Positions 35,801 to 44,029 of a stretch of 64,000 nucleotides of DNA are shown here, piece by piece. Origin of the DNA: an uncultured bacterium (lineage in GTDB: Bacteria > Muiribacteriota > Ozemobacteria > Ozemobacterales > Ozemobacteraceae); the NCBI GenBank assembly GCA_937949615.1, contig CALEDQ010000018.1, positions 62,001 through 126,000 on the forward strand. The letters run 5' to 3'. A program made the position numbers and the translations under genes. Under the pieces are notes generated by a model. It was not told the origin of the DNA. It did not search any database and saw nothing but the letters and a program-made list of their open reading frames with translations. How positions within the stretch are numbered: position 1 is the stretch's first letter; each line of letters begins with the position of its first letter.

Positions 35801-36067
35801 TCGGCGGTTGAAGGCATCGAGGCATTCAAAGCCGCCCGGCAGAAAATCAAACTGGTGCTGCTCGACATGATCATGCCCGAAATCAACGGCCGCGAATGTT
35901 TCGAACAACTCAAAAGCATCTGCCCGGAAGTCAAGGTTGTTCTGGCATCAGGCTTTTCGAAAGAAGAAGACATCGATCTGATGAAGGAAAAAGGCCTGTG
36001 CGGCTTTATTCACAAGCCATACAGCCTGCGCGAACTCAGCGCCCTGCTCAACCGTATTTTTGCCTGA
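32867..36067 (+). CDS. Membrane hybrid sensor kinase: Cache, HAMP, two PAS, HisKA, HATPase, receiver
   Basis: A 1066-aa sensor. An N-terminal membrane helix (about residues 10-27) is followed by a long periplasmic region with two Cache-like units (YAGGTGYLWVN...HPVMPELEGK is typical; the second includes SYLFLFDSN...VHPDYEGKG). Then come a second helix (about residues 352-372), HAMP, two PAS domains (about 450-565 and 580-690), HisKA with His712 in AHDFNN, HATPase (DTGIGIS, GTGLGL) and a receiver with Asp in LLDMIMPEING. Cache domains bind small metabolites such as organic acids or amino acids outside the cell. No output regulator gene is adjacent. Confidence 0.9.
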   Translation: MKILESFKARVFFLTTALVLITALSISIFQQIQIEKHTVDLELQNARSMLQLAAAQIENQYDSYIFHREALTSERKQNLRSIIEITCRMAESYQQQIVNGQLDAETAQQRFLHRIRHFRYAGGTGYLWVNTAEKPHPRIIAHPVMPELEGKRMDSNEPLFNNALGRKENLFKAFVDACAVNGEGFVDYLWPKPTASGTSEVKSKLSYVKLFRPWNWIIGAGIYMDDIETDSQLRIRAIIKELKKSFSKVRISENSYLFLFDSNLNMLVHPDYEGKGPESFQNPDQEKAILNQLMQIADQPGELLSYRWQKHGNDRNRLFEKKAYAFHFKPLDWYVVASVYTDELMYPLYRLRWKILLILAMLLSLALLLASILADSLSRPLQELAAAATRIESEGIGAIELPQSRIKEINKLGRCLNSMVTSIKCAIEDRDQLFEEIKSEEEKHRTTLNSIADAVISTDTKGCIKSMNPAAEEITGWKQEEALNRDISEVYQVNPGSTLERCKSAVQKAIQNTRHFRTSEDIILINKNGEEHHISEQASLIHDETGNLKGMVVVFRNITEEYLIHQKLKEAEWKFNALFENGPLGVAYHRMLYDEQGNPVDYYFIDANRNYVNLTGVDPRGKTVREAFPGIENDPFDWIGNYGRVARTGKAFRFRQHLPLNNRWYEGLAFQYKPDHFVAAFFEITEQRKLEQQLQQAQKMDAIGKLAGGVAHDFNNVLGGIIGAAELLSLEAGNSQRQKKFLKIILDSSQRATELIKKLLSFGRQKPLNTVPVNVHTAVQEAAALLECSIDKKVRIELNLQAPNSVVNGDLSQLQTVFINLGINASHAMPEGGLLSFNSSCIQLDEIAAHAHELDPGPYIKVQVRDTGIGISPENISRIFEPFFTTKPSGKGTGLGLAVSFGIIRQHLGAISVYSEPGNGAAFNILLPLSNLQCQEEDKTEAIHNGSGSILVIDDEKIIRETAADVLKHFGYEVITAASAVEGIEAFKAARQKIKLVLLDMIMPEINGRECFEQLKSICPEVKVVLASGFSKEEDIDLMKEKGLCGFIHKPYSLRELSALLNRIFA

Positions 36068-36161
36068 CGGTTGGCTCCCGACAGCATTTTTTCCGACCCG
36101 GGTTTATCATTTTAGAAATGTGTGCTTTAATCATCCGATGATTTGTTCGGAGAGGTTCAGC

Positions 36162-37169
36162 ATGAAAAACAGAATTGTTTCTCTGTTTATCGCCGCAATG
36201 ATGCTTTTCACAGGCAAATGCGCATTCGCCGGCAAACCCGCAATAATAAATGCGGCAAGCGGGCTTAGCATGCGCGAAAAACCGGCGCGCAGCGCGAAAT
36301 TGATTATAAAACTGCAACAGGGAACGAAAGTCGAGATAATCGACAAAAATGGCCCGGCCGAGCAGATAGAGGGCAAACGCAGCAACTGGTTTAAAATCGT
36401 CTCAGGCGGCCACACCGGCTGGGTATTCGGAGGCTTTATTCAGGAAACTCAGACAAAACCTGAACCCAGTAAACCTGCAATTACCGGCAAAAGCATTACC
36501 AGGCCGGCAATTGCAGAAGAAGACAATGGTACGGAGAATCCGCCTGCCGACCCAGATTTTGTCGACAATGAAGCAGAAACTGATGAAAAAACGGTTCTGC
36601 GCAAATTTTCGAAGAAAATAGCCAGAAAAGGCAAAACGCTCCGTCTGAACTGCACTGGTGACCGCAAAATTGAATTCACCAACGACGACAGTGGCGGTGA
36701 ATCGCGGGTAATGTATTATTGCATTGATTACATTCAGCCAGAGGGGCTGTTTCTGATCCATGCCCAGCTGTATGAAGGATCTGAGCATTTTCTTGTCAGT
36801 GAAGCCACCGGAAAAACCTTCAACCTCGGTGATCGCCCGATCTTTTCGCCACAACGCAGCCGAATTGCGGTTGCCGGCCTTGATATTACCGCCGCCTATG
36901 ATTTTAACGGCCTGAGAATCTTCAGAGTCGAAAAAGACGGGCTGCAGCTTGAATTCGAGCTTGAACCCGAAGGCTGGGGCCCCGAAAACTTCAAATGGGA
37001 ATCCGAAACCGCCGCCACTTTCGCCAAACTCTGTATGAACGAAAAAGCTGAATTTCAAAGCACCCCGGCCCGGCTTGAATTGTCGGCAGAAAAACAGAAA
37101 TGGCTGTTGTCAGATCACCTGACAAAGCCGACCACAGCAAAAGATCTGCCCGCTAAAAAGCGCAAATAA
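36162..37169 (+). CDS. Secreted SH3b protein with unassigned C-terminal domain
   Basis: A 335-aa protein: signal peptide (about residues 1-22), one SH3b domain (about residues 25-95; SGLSMREKPARSAK, GHTGWVFGGF), a Pro/Glu linker, then a beta-rich domain of about 180 residues I do not recognise (NCTGDRKIEFTN...GLFLIHAQLYEGSEH). Probably periplasmic. The start at 36162 has GGAGAGG upstream and opens the signal peptide. It ends 11 bases before the end of the convergent DUF5610-like gene. Confidence 0.7.
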   Translation: MKNRIVSLFIAAMMLFTGKCAFAGKPAIINAASGLSMREKPARSAKLIIKLQQGTKVEIIDKNGPAEQIEGKRSNWFKIVSGGHTGWVFGGFIQETQTKPEPSKPAITGKSITRPAIAEEDNGTENPPADPDFVDNEAETDEKTVLRKFSKKIARKGKTLRLNCTGDRKIEFTNDDSGGESRVMYYCIDYIQPEGLFLIHAQLYEGSEHFLVSEATGKTFNLGDRPIFSPQRSRIAVAGLDITAAYDFNGLRIFRVEKDGLQLEFELEPEGWGPENFKWESETAATFAKLCMNEKAEFQSTPARLELSAEKQKWLLSDHLTKPTTAKDLPAKKRK

Positions 37170-37180
37170 GACAAGCCTTT

Positions 37181-37987
37181 TCAGCCTGTTGTCGAAACTT
37201 TCGGGTCAACCGGCGTCTGAATCTCGCCGCTGGCATTGTAAGCAACTGTGCTGCGCTGTTTCTGACTACGGGCAAGCAATACCGCAGATTCACGGCGATA
37301 AGTGGCAATTTTTTCAAAAACACCACCCGGTTGCGCTTTTTCAGGGTCGATGCCATTTTTGACAAAATCATCGAGACCGGAAAAAACAAGCGAATTCGTT
37401 TTATCGATACCGGCTTTTACGTCTTCAGGCAGTTCGCCAAGAATTGCCCTTGCCTGGCGAAAGCCTTCATTCACAGCGCCACCGATGAAGTCGGCAAACT
37501 TCTGCCGCGAAGCCTCTGTTTCGCCTTCTGCCCTGAAAACCTCGCTCATTGAAAAGAAACTGGTTGCCACATCGAGAATACGGCGGGCAGTGTTTTCCGG
37601 AGAGAAATATTCCTGCAGGGCAGTAAGCTGATCTTCGTCACCAGTTTCTTCGGCGGCAGGGGTTTCACTGCCTTCCTGGGCCGGAGTGGTCGCCTCTTCG
37701 CCAGAAGCACGCTGCATAAACTCATAAGCAGACCGGAAAGAAAAGGTTTCCTGCGATGTTTCGAAGCCATTGGCCGAATTAACCGAGCGCAGCACCTGGT
37801 AATTCAACTCGAACTGTGACCTGGCCCAGATCACCTTGTTCCTGGCATCGCCCGAAAGGCCGAATTCATCAATATTCAAATTTTTAGAAGCAGCACCGCC
37901 AGAGGATTTATCAGCGTTACTGCCTTTAACAGAAGTTTTGCCGGGATTCGTTATCGAACCGGGTACAAGCTGAATCTTTTCAACCAT
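37181..37987 (-). CDS. DUF5610-like protein
   Basis: A 268-aa protein without signal peptide. Residues of about 55-235 resemble DUF5610: a helical core with a central ARSQFELNYQVL segment, then SPENTARRILDVATSFF and the GFRQARAILGELPEDVKAGID block. An acidic, Ala/Thr/Pro-rich insertion lies in the middle. The family is found in many Proteobacteria and has no known function. The start at 37987 follows AAAGGGGGCGGC. An ATG at 38035 extends the frame without a better site. It reads divergently from the propeller gene. Confidence 0.6.
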   Translation of the reverse strand: MVEKIQLVPGSITNPGKTSVKGSNADKSSGGAASKNLNIDEFGLSGDARNKVIWARSQFELNYQVLRSVNSANGFETSQETFSFRSAYEFMQRASGEEATTPAQEGSETPAAEETGDEDQLTALQEYFSPENTARRILDVATSFFSMSEVFRAEGETEASRQKFADFIGGAVNEGFRQARAILGELPEDVKAGIDKTNSLVFSGLDDFVKNGIDPEKAQPGGVFEKIATYRRESAVLLARSQKQRSTVAYNASGEIQTPVDPKVSTTG

Positions 37988-38116
37988 AGCCGCCCCCTTT
38001 TTATCTTCCTCTTTAAAAAGTATCATATTTTTCAAAAAATCATAGCAGAAACGAACCGTCGCCCAGACTGTTTTGTGATAATATCGTTCGCAAAGCTTTA
38101 TCGAACGAGGTACCCT

Positions 38117-39028
38117 GTGAAAAAATTCATGCTGCTCGCAGCAATGCTGATAACTGCCATAACCGCTTCAGCCCAGGAAATACCGGCTGGCCTGCTCTTT
38201 GTCGGTGTCGTCAACGAGTCTTCCGATATCTATCTGTGGCTGCCCGAGACGAATGGTGGCAGAACCGTCAACCTGTCAAATACCACGCAGAAAGAAGGCA
38301 ACGCCTGCTGGTGGCCTCGTCAGGGGCTTATTCTTGCATCGAGAGAGCAGCAAAACGGCAACTATGGCCTGGTGGCACTCGACAGTCAGGGCAAGACCGT
38401 CTGGGAACTGAACGACCCGTTCGGCAGTCTCGGCTGGCCGGTTCCGTCACCATTCGATGATCGTATTCTCTGCGTCAGAGCTCTCAGTGATGGCTTCGTG
38501 CAGACCGGCGTCGTCAATTATCCCGACGGCGGCTTCGAGCCCTTCGAATTCGAAGGACTGGCCGGCGGCCAGCTGGCCTGGCTGAATCCCGACCTGATAA
38601 TGCTGTCGCGGGTTACCAGTGAAGGTTTTACCATCAACCACCGCGAACTGAGCAGCGGCAATGAACAGACAATCGTCAGAGGCGGCCAGAACTGGCAGAG
38701 TCACGTAAACGCCTCGACCGGCCGCATGTTTTTCGTCAGGAGAGTCGGCCAGAACGGCAGTATTTTCGAGCTTTTCAAAGACGCCAGCAACCACTGGGAA
38801 TACGAAAACATCACCAATGGTCGCATGTATGACTGGCAGCCCTCAACCAGTTCCGACGGCAACACCCTGATTTATCGCTCCCTCAGAGAGGGCCGTTTCG
38901 AAACCATCATTCGCGACCTGGCAACCGGCAGAGAAAAACAGATTGCCATGCCCGGCTTCGCGCAGATCTATTTCCCGACCATTCTCGACCGGGCAGTCTG
39001 CGCAACTCTGCAGCAGCAAACCCGCTGA
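38117..39028 (+). CDS. Secreted TolB-like beta-propeller protein
   Basis: A 303-aa exported protein with a signal peptide (about residues 1-18, ending ASAQ) and repeated WD40-like/TolB-type blades of about 45 residues (DIYLWLPE, GNYGLVALD, ASTGRMFFVRR, SDGNTLIYRS). Such propellers act as periplasmic binding or scaffold proteins. The start is a GTG with GAGG upstream. The methyltransferase gene starts 13 bases after the stop. Confidence 0.65.
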   Translation: MKKFMLLAAMLITAITASAQEIPAGLLFVGVVNESSDIYLWLPETNGGRTVNLSNTTQKEGNACWWPRQGLILASREQQNGNYGLVALDSQGKTVWELNDPFGSLGWPVPSPFDDRILCVRALSDGFVQTGVVNYPDGGFEPFEFEGLAGGQLAWLNPDLIMLSRVTSEGFTINHRELSSGNEQTIVRGGQNWQSHVNASTGRMFFVRRVGQNGSIFELFKDASNHWEYENITNGRMYDWQPSTSSDGNTLIYRSLREGRFETIIRDLATGREKQIAMPGFAQIYFPTILDRAVCATLQQQTR

Positions 39029-39041
39029 GGACACTGACACA

Positions 39042-39806
39042 ATGGACATCCCAAGAATATTCAACATCATGGAGAGTGCGCACCGCATTCATAACCCATT
39101 CTCACCTGACAAGTTCGCAACTCTCGGGGCGGCCCTGCGCCTGAAACCGGAAGACAGCGTTCTGGACCTTGGCAGCGGCTCGGGTGAAATGCTGTGCACC
39201 TGGGCCCGCGACTACGGGATTGTCGGCACAGGAATCGATATGAGCCAGTTGTTCAGCGAGCAGGCGAATCGCCGGGCTGAAGAACTGGGAGTCACTGATC
39301 GCGTCAAATTCATTCATGGGGATGCTGCAGGTTACGTTTCCGACTGTAAAGTCAACGTGGCCGCCTGCGTCGGTGCTACCTGGATTGCAGGAGGAGTCGC
39401 CGGCACCATCGAACTTCTTGCGCGCAGCCTGTGCAGCGGAGGAATCATCCTCATCGGCGAACCTTACTGGCGGCAATTGCCACCAACGGAGGATATCGCC
39501 AGGAAGTGTCTGGCTAACGCAATCTCTGACTTTCTTCCACTGCCTGAACTGCTCGCGTCTTTCAGCCGCCTGGGCTACGACGTTGTTGAAATGGTGCTGG
39601 CCAACCAGGACGGCTGGGACAGATACGAGGCAGCCAAATGGCTCACCATGCGCCGATGGCTTGAAGCCAATCCAGATGATGAAATGGCCAGAGAGGTGCA
39701 GGCTAAACTGGTTTCCGAGCCTGAACGCCACGCTGCTTATACACGCGAATATCTTGGCTGGGGAGTGTTCGCGCTGATGCCGCGGCTCTGCCTCAAAAAG
39801 CCTTAA
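39042..39806 (+). CDS. SAM-dependent methyltransferase
   Basis: A 254-aa class I methyltransferase. Motif I is VLDLGSGSGEML (about residues 38-50), motif II includes GIDMS, and the acidic motif is FIHGDAAGY. CVGATWIAG and the later LIGEPYW strand are typical of the small-molecule methyltransferase branch. The N-terminal NIMESAHRIHNPFSPDKF helix caps the active site. The substrate is unknown. The ATG at 39042 lies 13 bases after the propeller gene, so the two may be cotranscribed. An upstream in-frame start would overlap that gene by nearly 90 bases. Confidence 0.8.
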   Translation: MDIPRIFNIMESAHRIHNPFSPDKFATLGAALRLKPEDSVLDLGSGSGEMLCTWARDYGIVGTGIDMSQLFSEQANRRAEELGVTDRVKFIHGDAAGYVSDCKVNVAACVGATWIAGGVAGTIELLARSLCSGGIILIGEPYWRQLPPTEDIARKCLANAISDFLPLPELLASFSRLGYDVVEMVLANQDGWDRYEAAKWLTMRRWLEANPDDEMAREVQAKLVSEPERHAAYTREYLGWGVFALMPRLCLKKP

Positions 39807-39894
39807 CCGGAATGCGATTGCCCTGCCCATGAATAGCATGGCTGGCTCAGACCGGGAAAAAGTATAAGTTTGCCCTGAGATGTGGTGAAAAAGT

Positions 39895-39922
39895 TTGCTT
39901 AATGGCGGTTTAACGGTATAAT
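39895..39922 (+). promoter_or_regulatory. Sigma-70 type promoter of the murein-peptide operon
   Basis: TTGCTT at 39895-39900, a 16-base spacer and a perfect TATAAT at 39917-39922, about 80 bases before the DUF819 gene. Confidence 0.6.
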
Positions 39923-40002
39923 TCAGGGGTTCGTACACACCGACCGCCATTCATCACATAGAAACACCCGGGCGGTAGAGGCTAACTCAGGGAGAAACCC
40001 GG

Positions 40003-41160
40003 ATGATTGAAAGTGGCTTTGCATTCGTTGCGGCACTGCTGTTCATTGCGGCGGTCATTGTGCAGCTCGACAAGAAATTTCGCACCTTTTTCGAATACGT
40101 GCCCGGCATCGTCGTGCTGTATTTTCTCGTGATGACACTGTCGACCCTCGGCTTCTGGAAACAGACCGAAGAAATAAATTTTTACTACAACCAGCTCAAA
40201 AACAACATTCTGCCGGCAATGATCTTTCTGATGCTGCTGCACTGTGACCTGAAGAAAATTCTCAAACTCGGGCCGCGCATGCTGCTGGGCTTTTTTTCAG
40301 CTTCATTCACGATCGCCACCGGCTTTATCGTCGTCTATTTTCTTTTCAAGGGCCATTTTGAACCGCACACCTGGAAAACCTTCGCGGCCCTGTGCGGCTC
40401 CTGGATGGGCGGCACCGGCAACATGGCCGCAATTCAGCTGGCACTCGGCGTCGCCGACTCGCAGATGGGCTACACCCTGATAATGGACTCAGTCAACTAT
40501 GCAGTCTGGGTAATGCTGTTGCTCATGGCAGTGCCGTATGCCCGCCATTTCAACAACTGGACCAAAGCCGACACCAGCCAGATCGACGCGGTCGGCGCCA
40601 GTCTGATGAGCGAAAAAACCGACCAGCCGCTGCCAACCACTTTTCACGACCTGATTCTGCTGCTCGGCACCAGCTTCATGGTCGCCGCCGTTTCGCAATA
40701 TGTCGCGCCGATGCTGCCAACCTCGTCATTCGTTTCGACCTACAGCTGGGTAGTTCTTATGGCGACCGCCGCCGGCATCGTTGCAGCCCTCACCCCGCTC
40801 GGCAAGACCTCGGGCATCTCGATGCTCGCCAGTCTGATGCTTTATCTGATCGTGGCGCTTATCGGTTCGCGTGCCAATTTTGCCGAGTTGTCGCAGGCGC
40901 CGTTCTACATTTTCTGCGGTTTTCTCATTCTGGTGATCCATGCGGTTCTTCTGGCGCTGATCGCGAGAATCTTCAAACTCGACCTGTTTACCTGCGGCGT
41001 CGCCAGCCTGGCCAACATTGGCGGCGTTGCCTCGGCACCGATTCTTGCCGCCGCCTACAGTGAAGTACTGGTGCCGGTCGGCGTTCTGATGTCGATGGTC
41101 GGTTACGTTATCGGCACCGGCGGCGGGCTGCTCGTCGGCAAAATTCTGTCAATGATCTGA
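40003..41160 (+). CDS. DUF819 family membrane protein (YjcL-like), possible wall-peptide permease
   Basis: A 385-aa inner-membrane protein with about ten hydrophobic helices. FLMLLHCDLKKILKLGPRMLLGFF and the SWMGGTGNMAAIQLALG segment match DUF819/YjcL. Inverted topology and the Gly-rich re-entrant loop resemble secondary transporters, but the substrate is not known. It is first in a three-gene operon with an NlpC/P60 peptidase and a dipeptide epimerase, with gaps of 17 and 15 bases. This context suggests transport of murein-derived peptides, which is inference. GGGAGA precedes the ATG. Confidence 0.8.
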   Translation: MIESGFAFVAALLFIAAVIVQLDKKFRTFFEYVPGIVVLYFLVMTLSTLGFWKQTEEINFYYNQLKNNILPAMIFLMLLHCDLKKILKLGPRMLLGFFSASFTIATGFIVVYFLFKGHFEPHTWKTFAALCGSWMGGTGNMAAIQLALGVADSQMGYTLIMDSVNYAVWVMLLLMAVPYARHFNNWTKADTSQIDAVGASLMSEKTDQPLPTTFHDLILLLGTSFMVAAVSQYVAPMLPTSSFVSTYSWVVLMATAAGIVAALTPLGKTSGISMLASLMLYLIVALIGSRANFAELSQAPFYIFCGFLILVIHAVLLALIARIFKLDLFTCGVASLANIGGVASAPILAAAYSEVLVPVGVLMSMVGYVIGTGGGLLVGKILSMI

Positions 41161-41177
41161 GCAACGGAGCAAACTCG

Positions 41178-42620
41178 ATGAAAACTCTTAAAACCCTGTT
41201 AAAAATATGTGTTCCGGTTCTGGCGCTTTTTGGCTGCTGCATCTCTGCTTCAGCCGAAGTATGCAGGCAAAGCGGCGAAAAGCATTTTGTGCAGTTTGAA
41301 CTCAATATTCCCGGTGTCAGCGAAGAAATGCTCTATGCCTCATTCTGGCTTGAAGGCATCGCCAACCCCGATGCCGTTATCATGACCCCGGCGCAGATCG
41401 AACGCTACAATCGCCGCGGCTTCAAGGAATGTGAAGCTCTCAAAGACCTGCGCACCTACCCCGCTGTCATCAGCGGCGAAAAACTCAGGGAAATGATCGG
41501 CAAGGTCAGTGCCCGTCCGAAAAGTAAACGTTATCTCGCCGGCAATGAGGTTGGCGAAGAGTTCTACGCCGCCCTCGAAAAACAGCTGAATGTTGAAAAA
41601 ATCGCCAATCTGACACCGGTCAGATTCGGCATTACCATCAAACGCACCGAAATGCGGGCTTTTCCGACCGCCGAACGGGTCTTCTCAGAACCAAAAGATT
41701 TCGAAAGCGATATGTTCATCGAAACCGCTCTCTACCCGGTCGAACCCCTGGCGATTCTGCATGCCAGCGCCGATGGAAAATGGCTGTTTGCGCAGTCATA
41801 CAACTATCTGGCCTGGCTGCCGGCAGAAGCGGTGGCATTTTCTGACCGCAAACCATTGTTCGACTATCTTGACGCGAAAAATTTTCTCGTTGTCACCGGC
41901 AAGGGCATTTTTACCGGCTACAACCCGCTGCGCCCTGAGATTTCAGAACTGCAGTTCGACATGGGCGCCAGAATTCCCCTTGCTGAAGCCGCTGAAATAC
42001 CCATGGACATCGACGGCCAGCACCCGGCGGGTAATTACGTGGTAAAGCTGCCGGCTCGCGGCGCTGACGGCCAGCTCGAGTTCAGAATCGGCCTGATCGC
42101 CCGTTCTGAAGACGTGCGCGTCGGCTATCTGCCACTGACAAGACGCAACATCATCACCCAGGCCTTTAAATTTCTCGGGCAGCGCTATGGCTGGGGTGGC
42201 ATGTTCAATACCCGCGACTGCAGCGCCTTCATCATGGACAACTACCGCAGCATGGGCGTGCTGTTGCCACGCAATGCCGGCGAACAGGGCAAACAGGCAG
42301 TGGGTATCACTCACACCCTTACGAAAGAAATGACTCTCGAAGAACGCCAGGCGATTTTCGACCGGCTGCCGGCCGGCACACCGATCTACATGGCCGGCCA
42401 TGCCATGCTCTATCTGGGCAAACGCGACGGCGATTACTACATAATTCATGATTTTGCCGGGTTCAGGGTTCCTGATGCCGATGGCAAACTCAAAAGCTCG
42501 ACCGCCAGATGCGTCTTCGTGACCCCGTTGCTGGCAACTTTTCTCTCTGACGGAAAAAAATACCTCGAAGGCATCTATGCCGCTCGTGAATTCTTGCTTG
42601 GCGACAGCCCGAGACAGTAA
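41178..42620 (+). CDS. Secreted SH3b-NlpC/P60 (C40) peptidase
   Basis: A 480-aa exported cysteine peptidase. A signal peptide (about residues 1-29) precedes an N-terminal helical domain and SH3-like domains (about residues 155-320; FGITIKRTEMRAFPT, WLFAQSYNYLAWLPA). The NlpC/P60 domain is at about residues 325-470, with the catalytic Cys in NTRDCSAFI, a histidine in GHAMLYLG and a third His in IIHDF. Relatives such as YkfC cut the gamma-D-Glu to diamino-acid bond of stem peptides and release L-Ala-D-Glu, the substrate of the next gene's enzyme. GGAG precedes the ATG. Confidence 0.85.
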   Translation: MKTLKTLLKICVPVLALFGCCISASAEVCRQSGEKHFVQFELNIPGVSEEMLYASFWLEGIANPDAVIMTPAQIERYNRRGFKECEALKDLRTYPAVISGEKLREMIGKVSARPKSKRYLAGNEVGEEFYAALEKQLNVEKIANLTPVRFGITIKRTEMRAFPTAERVFSEPKDFESDMFIETALYPVEPLAILHASADGKWLFAQSYNYLAWLPAEAVAFSDRKPLFDYLDAKNFLVVTGKGIFTGYNPLRPEISELQFDMGARIPLAEAAEIPMDIDGQHPAGNYVVKLPARGADGQLEFRIGLIARSEDVRVGYLPLTRRNIITQAFKFLGQRYGWGGMFNTRDCSAFIMDNYRSMGVLLPRNAGEQGKQAVGITHTLTKEMTLEERQAIFDRLPAGTPIYMAGHAMLYLGKRDGDYYIIHDFAGFRVPDADGKLKSSTARCVFVTPLLATFLSDGKKYLEGIYAAREFLLGDSPRQ

Positions 42621-42635
42621 AACCGGAGAAACAAC

Positions 42636-43724
42636 ATGCATATAACCAATATCAAGACAGGCCTGATTTCTGTGCCGCTGCGCACCCCCTTCAAAACCTC
42701 GCTGCGCACCATCGACAGCATCAAATCGGTCGTTGTCGCAGTTGAAACCGACGCCGGCATTACCGGAATCGGCGAAGCGCACCCGACCGGGCCGATCACC
42801 GGCGAATCGATCGGCAGCGTGCGTGGTGCTATTCACGAGTTCATGCTGCCAAAGCTTAAGGGCAAAGAAATCGCCAATCTCGAAGACACTCTCAATACGC
42901 TCGATGGCTCGATGGTTAAGAACACCAGCGCCAAAGCCGCTGTTGAAATGGCAATCTATGACCTGTTCGGCAAGAAATACCAGATACCGCTTTATCGACT
43001 GCTTGGCGGTTACCGCAACCAGGTCGAAACCGATCTGACCATCAGCGTCAACAGCCCGGAAGAAATGGCACGCGACAGTAGAATTGCCATCGACAGAGGC
43101 TTCAGAATTCTCAAGCTCAAAGTCGGCCTCAATCCGGCTCTCGATATCGAAAGAATCATGGCGGTCAAAGAAGCCTGCGGCCCGATGACAATTCTGCGCC
43201 TCGACGCCAACCAGGGCTGGAGCGCGCGCGACGCCGTAAAAATCATGCACGAGATCGAGTCAGAAATCAGCGGCATCGAACTGCTCGAGCAACCGGTGCT
43301 GGCACATGACCTCGAAGGCCTGCGCATGGTTAAGGAAAGTATCGAAACCCCGGTATTGGCTGACGAGGCGGTTTTTTCAGCCATCGACGCCGAAAAGATC
43401 ATCTCGATGGGTGCCGCTGACTACATCAATATCAAGCTGATGAAAACCGGCGGTCTGCGTGGTGCCATGCGCATCTGCGCCCTCGCCGAAATGCACAATA
43501 TCGAGTGCTTCCTGGGCTGCATGATGGAAACAAAAATCAGCGTCACCGCCGCCGCTCATCTTGCCTGTGCCAGAAGCATAATAACCAGATGCGACCTCGA
43601 CAGTCCGGCCCTGTGTTCGACCGACCCGGTACATGGAGGCATCGAAATAGATGGTCCATGGCTGAAAGTCTCAGAAGCCCCCGGCCTCGGCATCGACCAC
43701 GTCGACGGCATCATCTGGGACTGA
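42636..43724 (+). CDS. Dipeptide epimerase (L-Ala-D/L-Glu epimerase type)
   Basis: A 362-aa enolase-superfamily enzyme. Catalytic lysines are Lys160/Lys162 in LKLKVGL and Lys267 in NIKLMK. Magnesium ligands are Asp190 (LDANQGW), Glu218 (LLEQP) and Asp243 (LADEA). The capping domain is at the N-terminus. It converts L-Ala-D-Glu from murein to the L,L form so that it can be used as nutrient. The gene order after an NlpC/P60 peptidase parallels ykfB-ykfC. Specificity for other dipeptides is possible. Confidence 0.88.
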   Translation: MHITNIKTGLISVPLRTPFKTSLRTIDSIKSVVVAVETDAGITGIGEAHPTGPITGESIGSVRGAIHEFMLPKLKGKEIANLEDTLNTLDGSMVKNTSAKAAVEMAIYDLFGKKYQIPLYRLLGGYRNQVETDLTISVNSPEEMARDSRIAIDRGFRILKLKVGLNPALDIERIMAVKEACGPMTILRLDANQGWSARDAVKIMHEIESEISGIELLEQPVLAHDLEGLRMVKESIETPVLADEAVFSAIDAEKIISMGAADYINIKLMKTGGLRGAMRICALAEMHNIECFLGCMMETKISVTAAAHLACARSIITRCDLDSPALCSTDPVHGGIEIDGPWLKVSEAPGLGIDHVDGIIWD

Positions 43725-43756
43725 ACGGAACCACGAACCTGTAAGTCTCTAATTCC

Positions 43757-43787
43757 GTTTGATCGGCAGTTTTACTGCCGATCAAAC
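43757..43787 (+). terminator. Perfect hairpin after the epimerase gene
   Basis: A 13-bp perfect stem (43757-43769 with 43775-43787) and a 5-base loop lie 32 bases after the epimerase stop. The downstream sequence is only loosely T-rich, so it may be a weak terminator or an mRNA-protecting structure. Confidence 0.55.
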
Positions 43788-43817
43788 AGGAGATTTATCT
43801 TTTCAGAAGGATCGAAA

Positions 43818-44029
43818 ATGGCAGAGAAGCTTGTTATAACTTTCAATGCGGCTGTAACCGAAAAATACCTTGAAATGGCGGCTGATAAAACCAGATCAGA
43901 GGTAGATGCCGATTGCTGCCCATCCGGGGTATCGATATTGGCGGGCCATGGGGTTCGACTGCTTATTTTATGAGAGGTAAAGAAACAATCAAACTCGGAG
44001 ACGTCGACGTCGAATTTGTGGATCGTTAA
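43818..44029 (+). pseudogene. Small Cys-Cys protein gene broken by a one-base frameshift
   Basis: From an ATG at 43818 with AGAAGGA just upstream, the frame gives MAEKLVITFNAAVTEKYLEM and continues to about DADCCPSG. A second frame then carries on at once with GIDIGGPWGSTAYF to KLGDVDVEFVDR and a TAA at 44027-44029. Adding a single G in the GGGG run near 43925 would join them into a coherent protein of about 71 residues. The gene is therefore either inactivated, subject to frameshifting, or carries a sequencing error in a G run. I do not recognise the family. The Cys-Cys pair and Gly-rich loop could bind metal. Confidence 0.5.
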
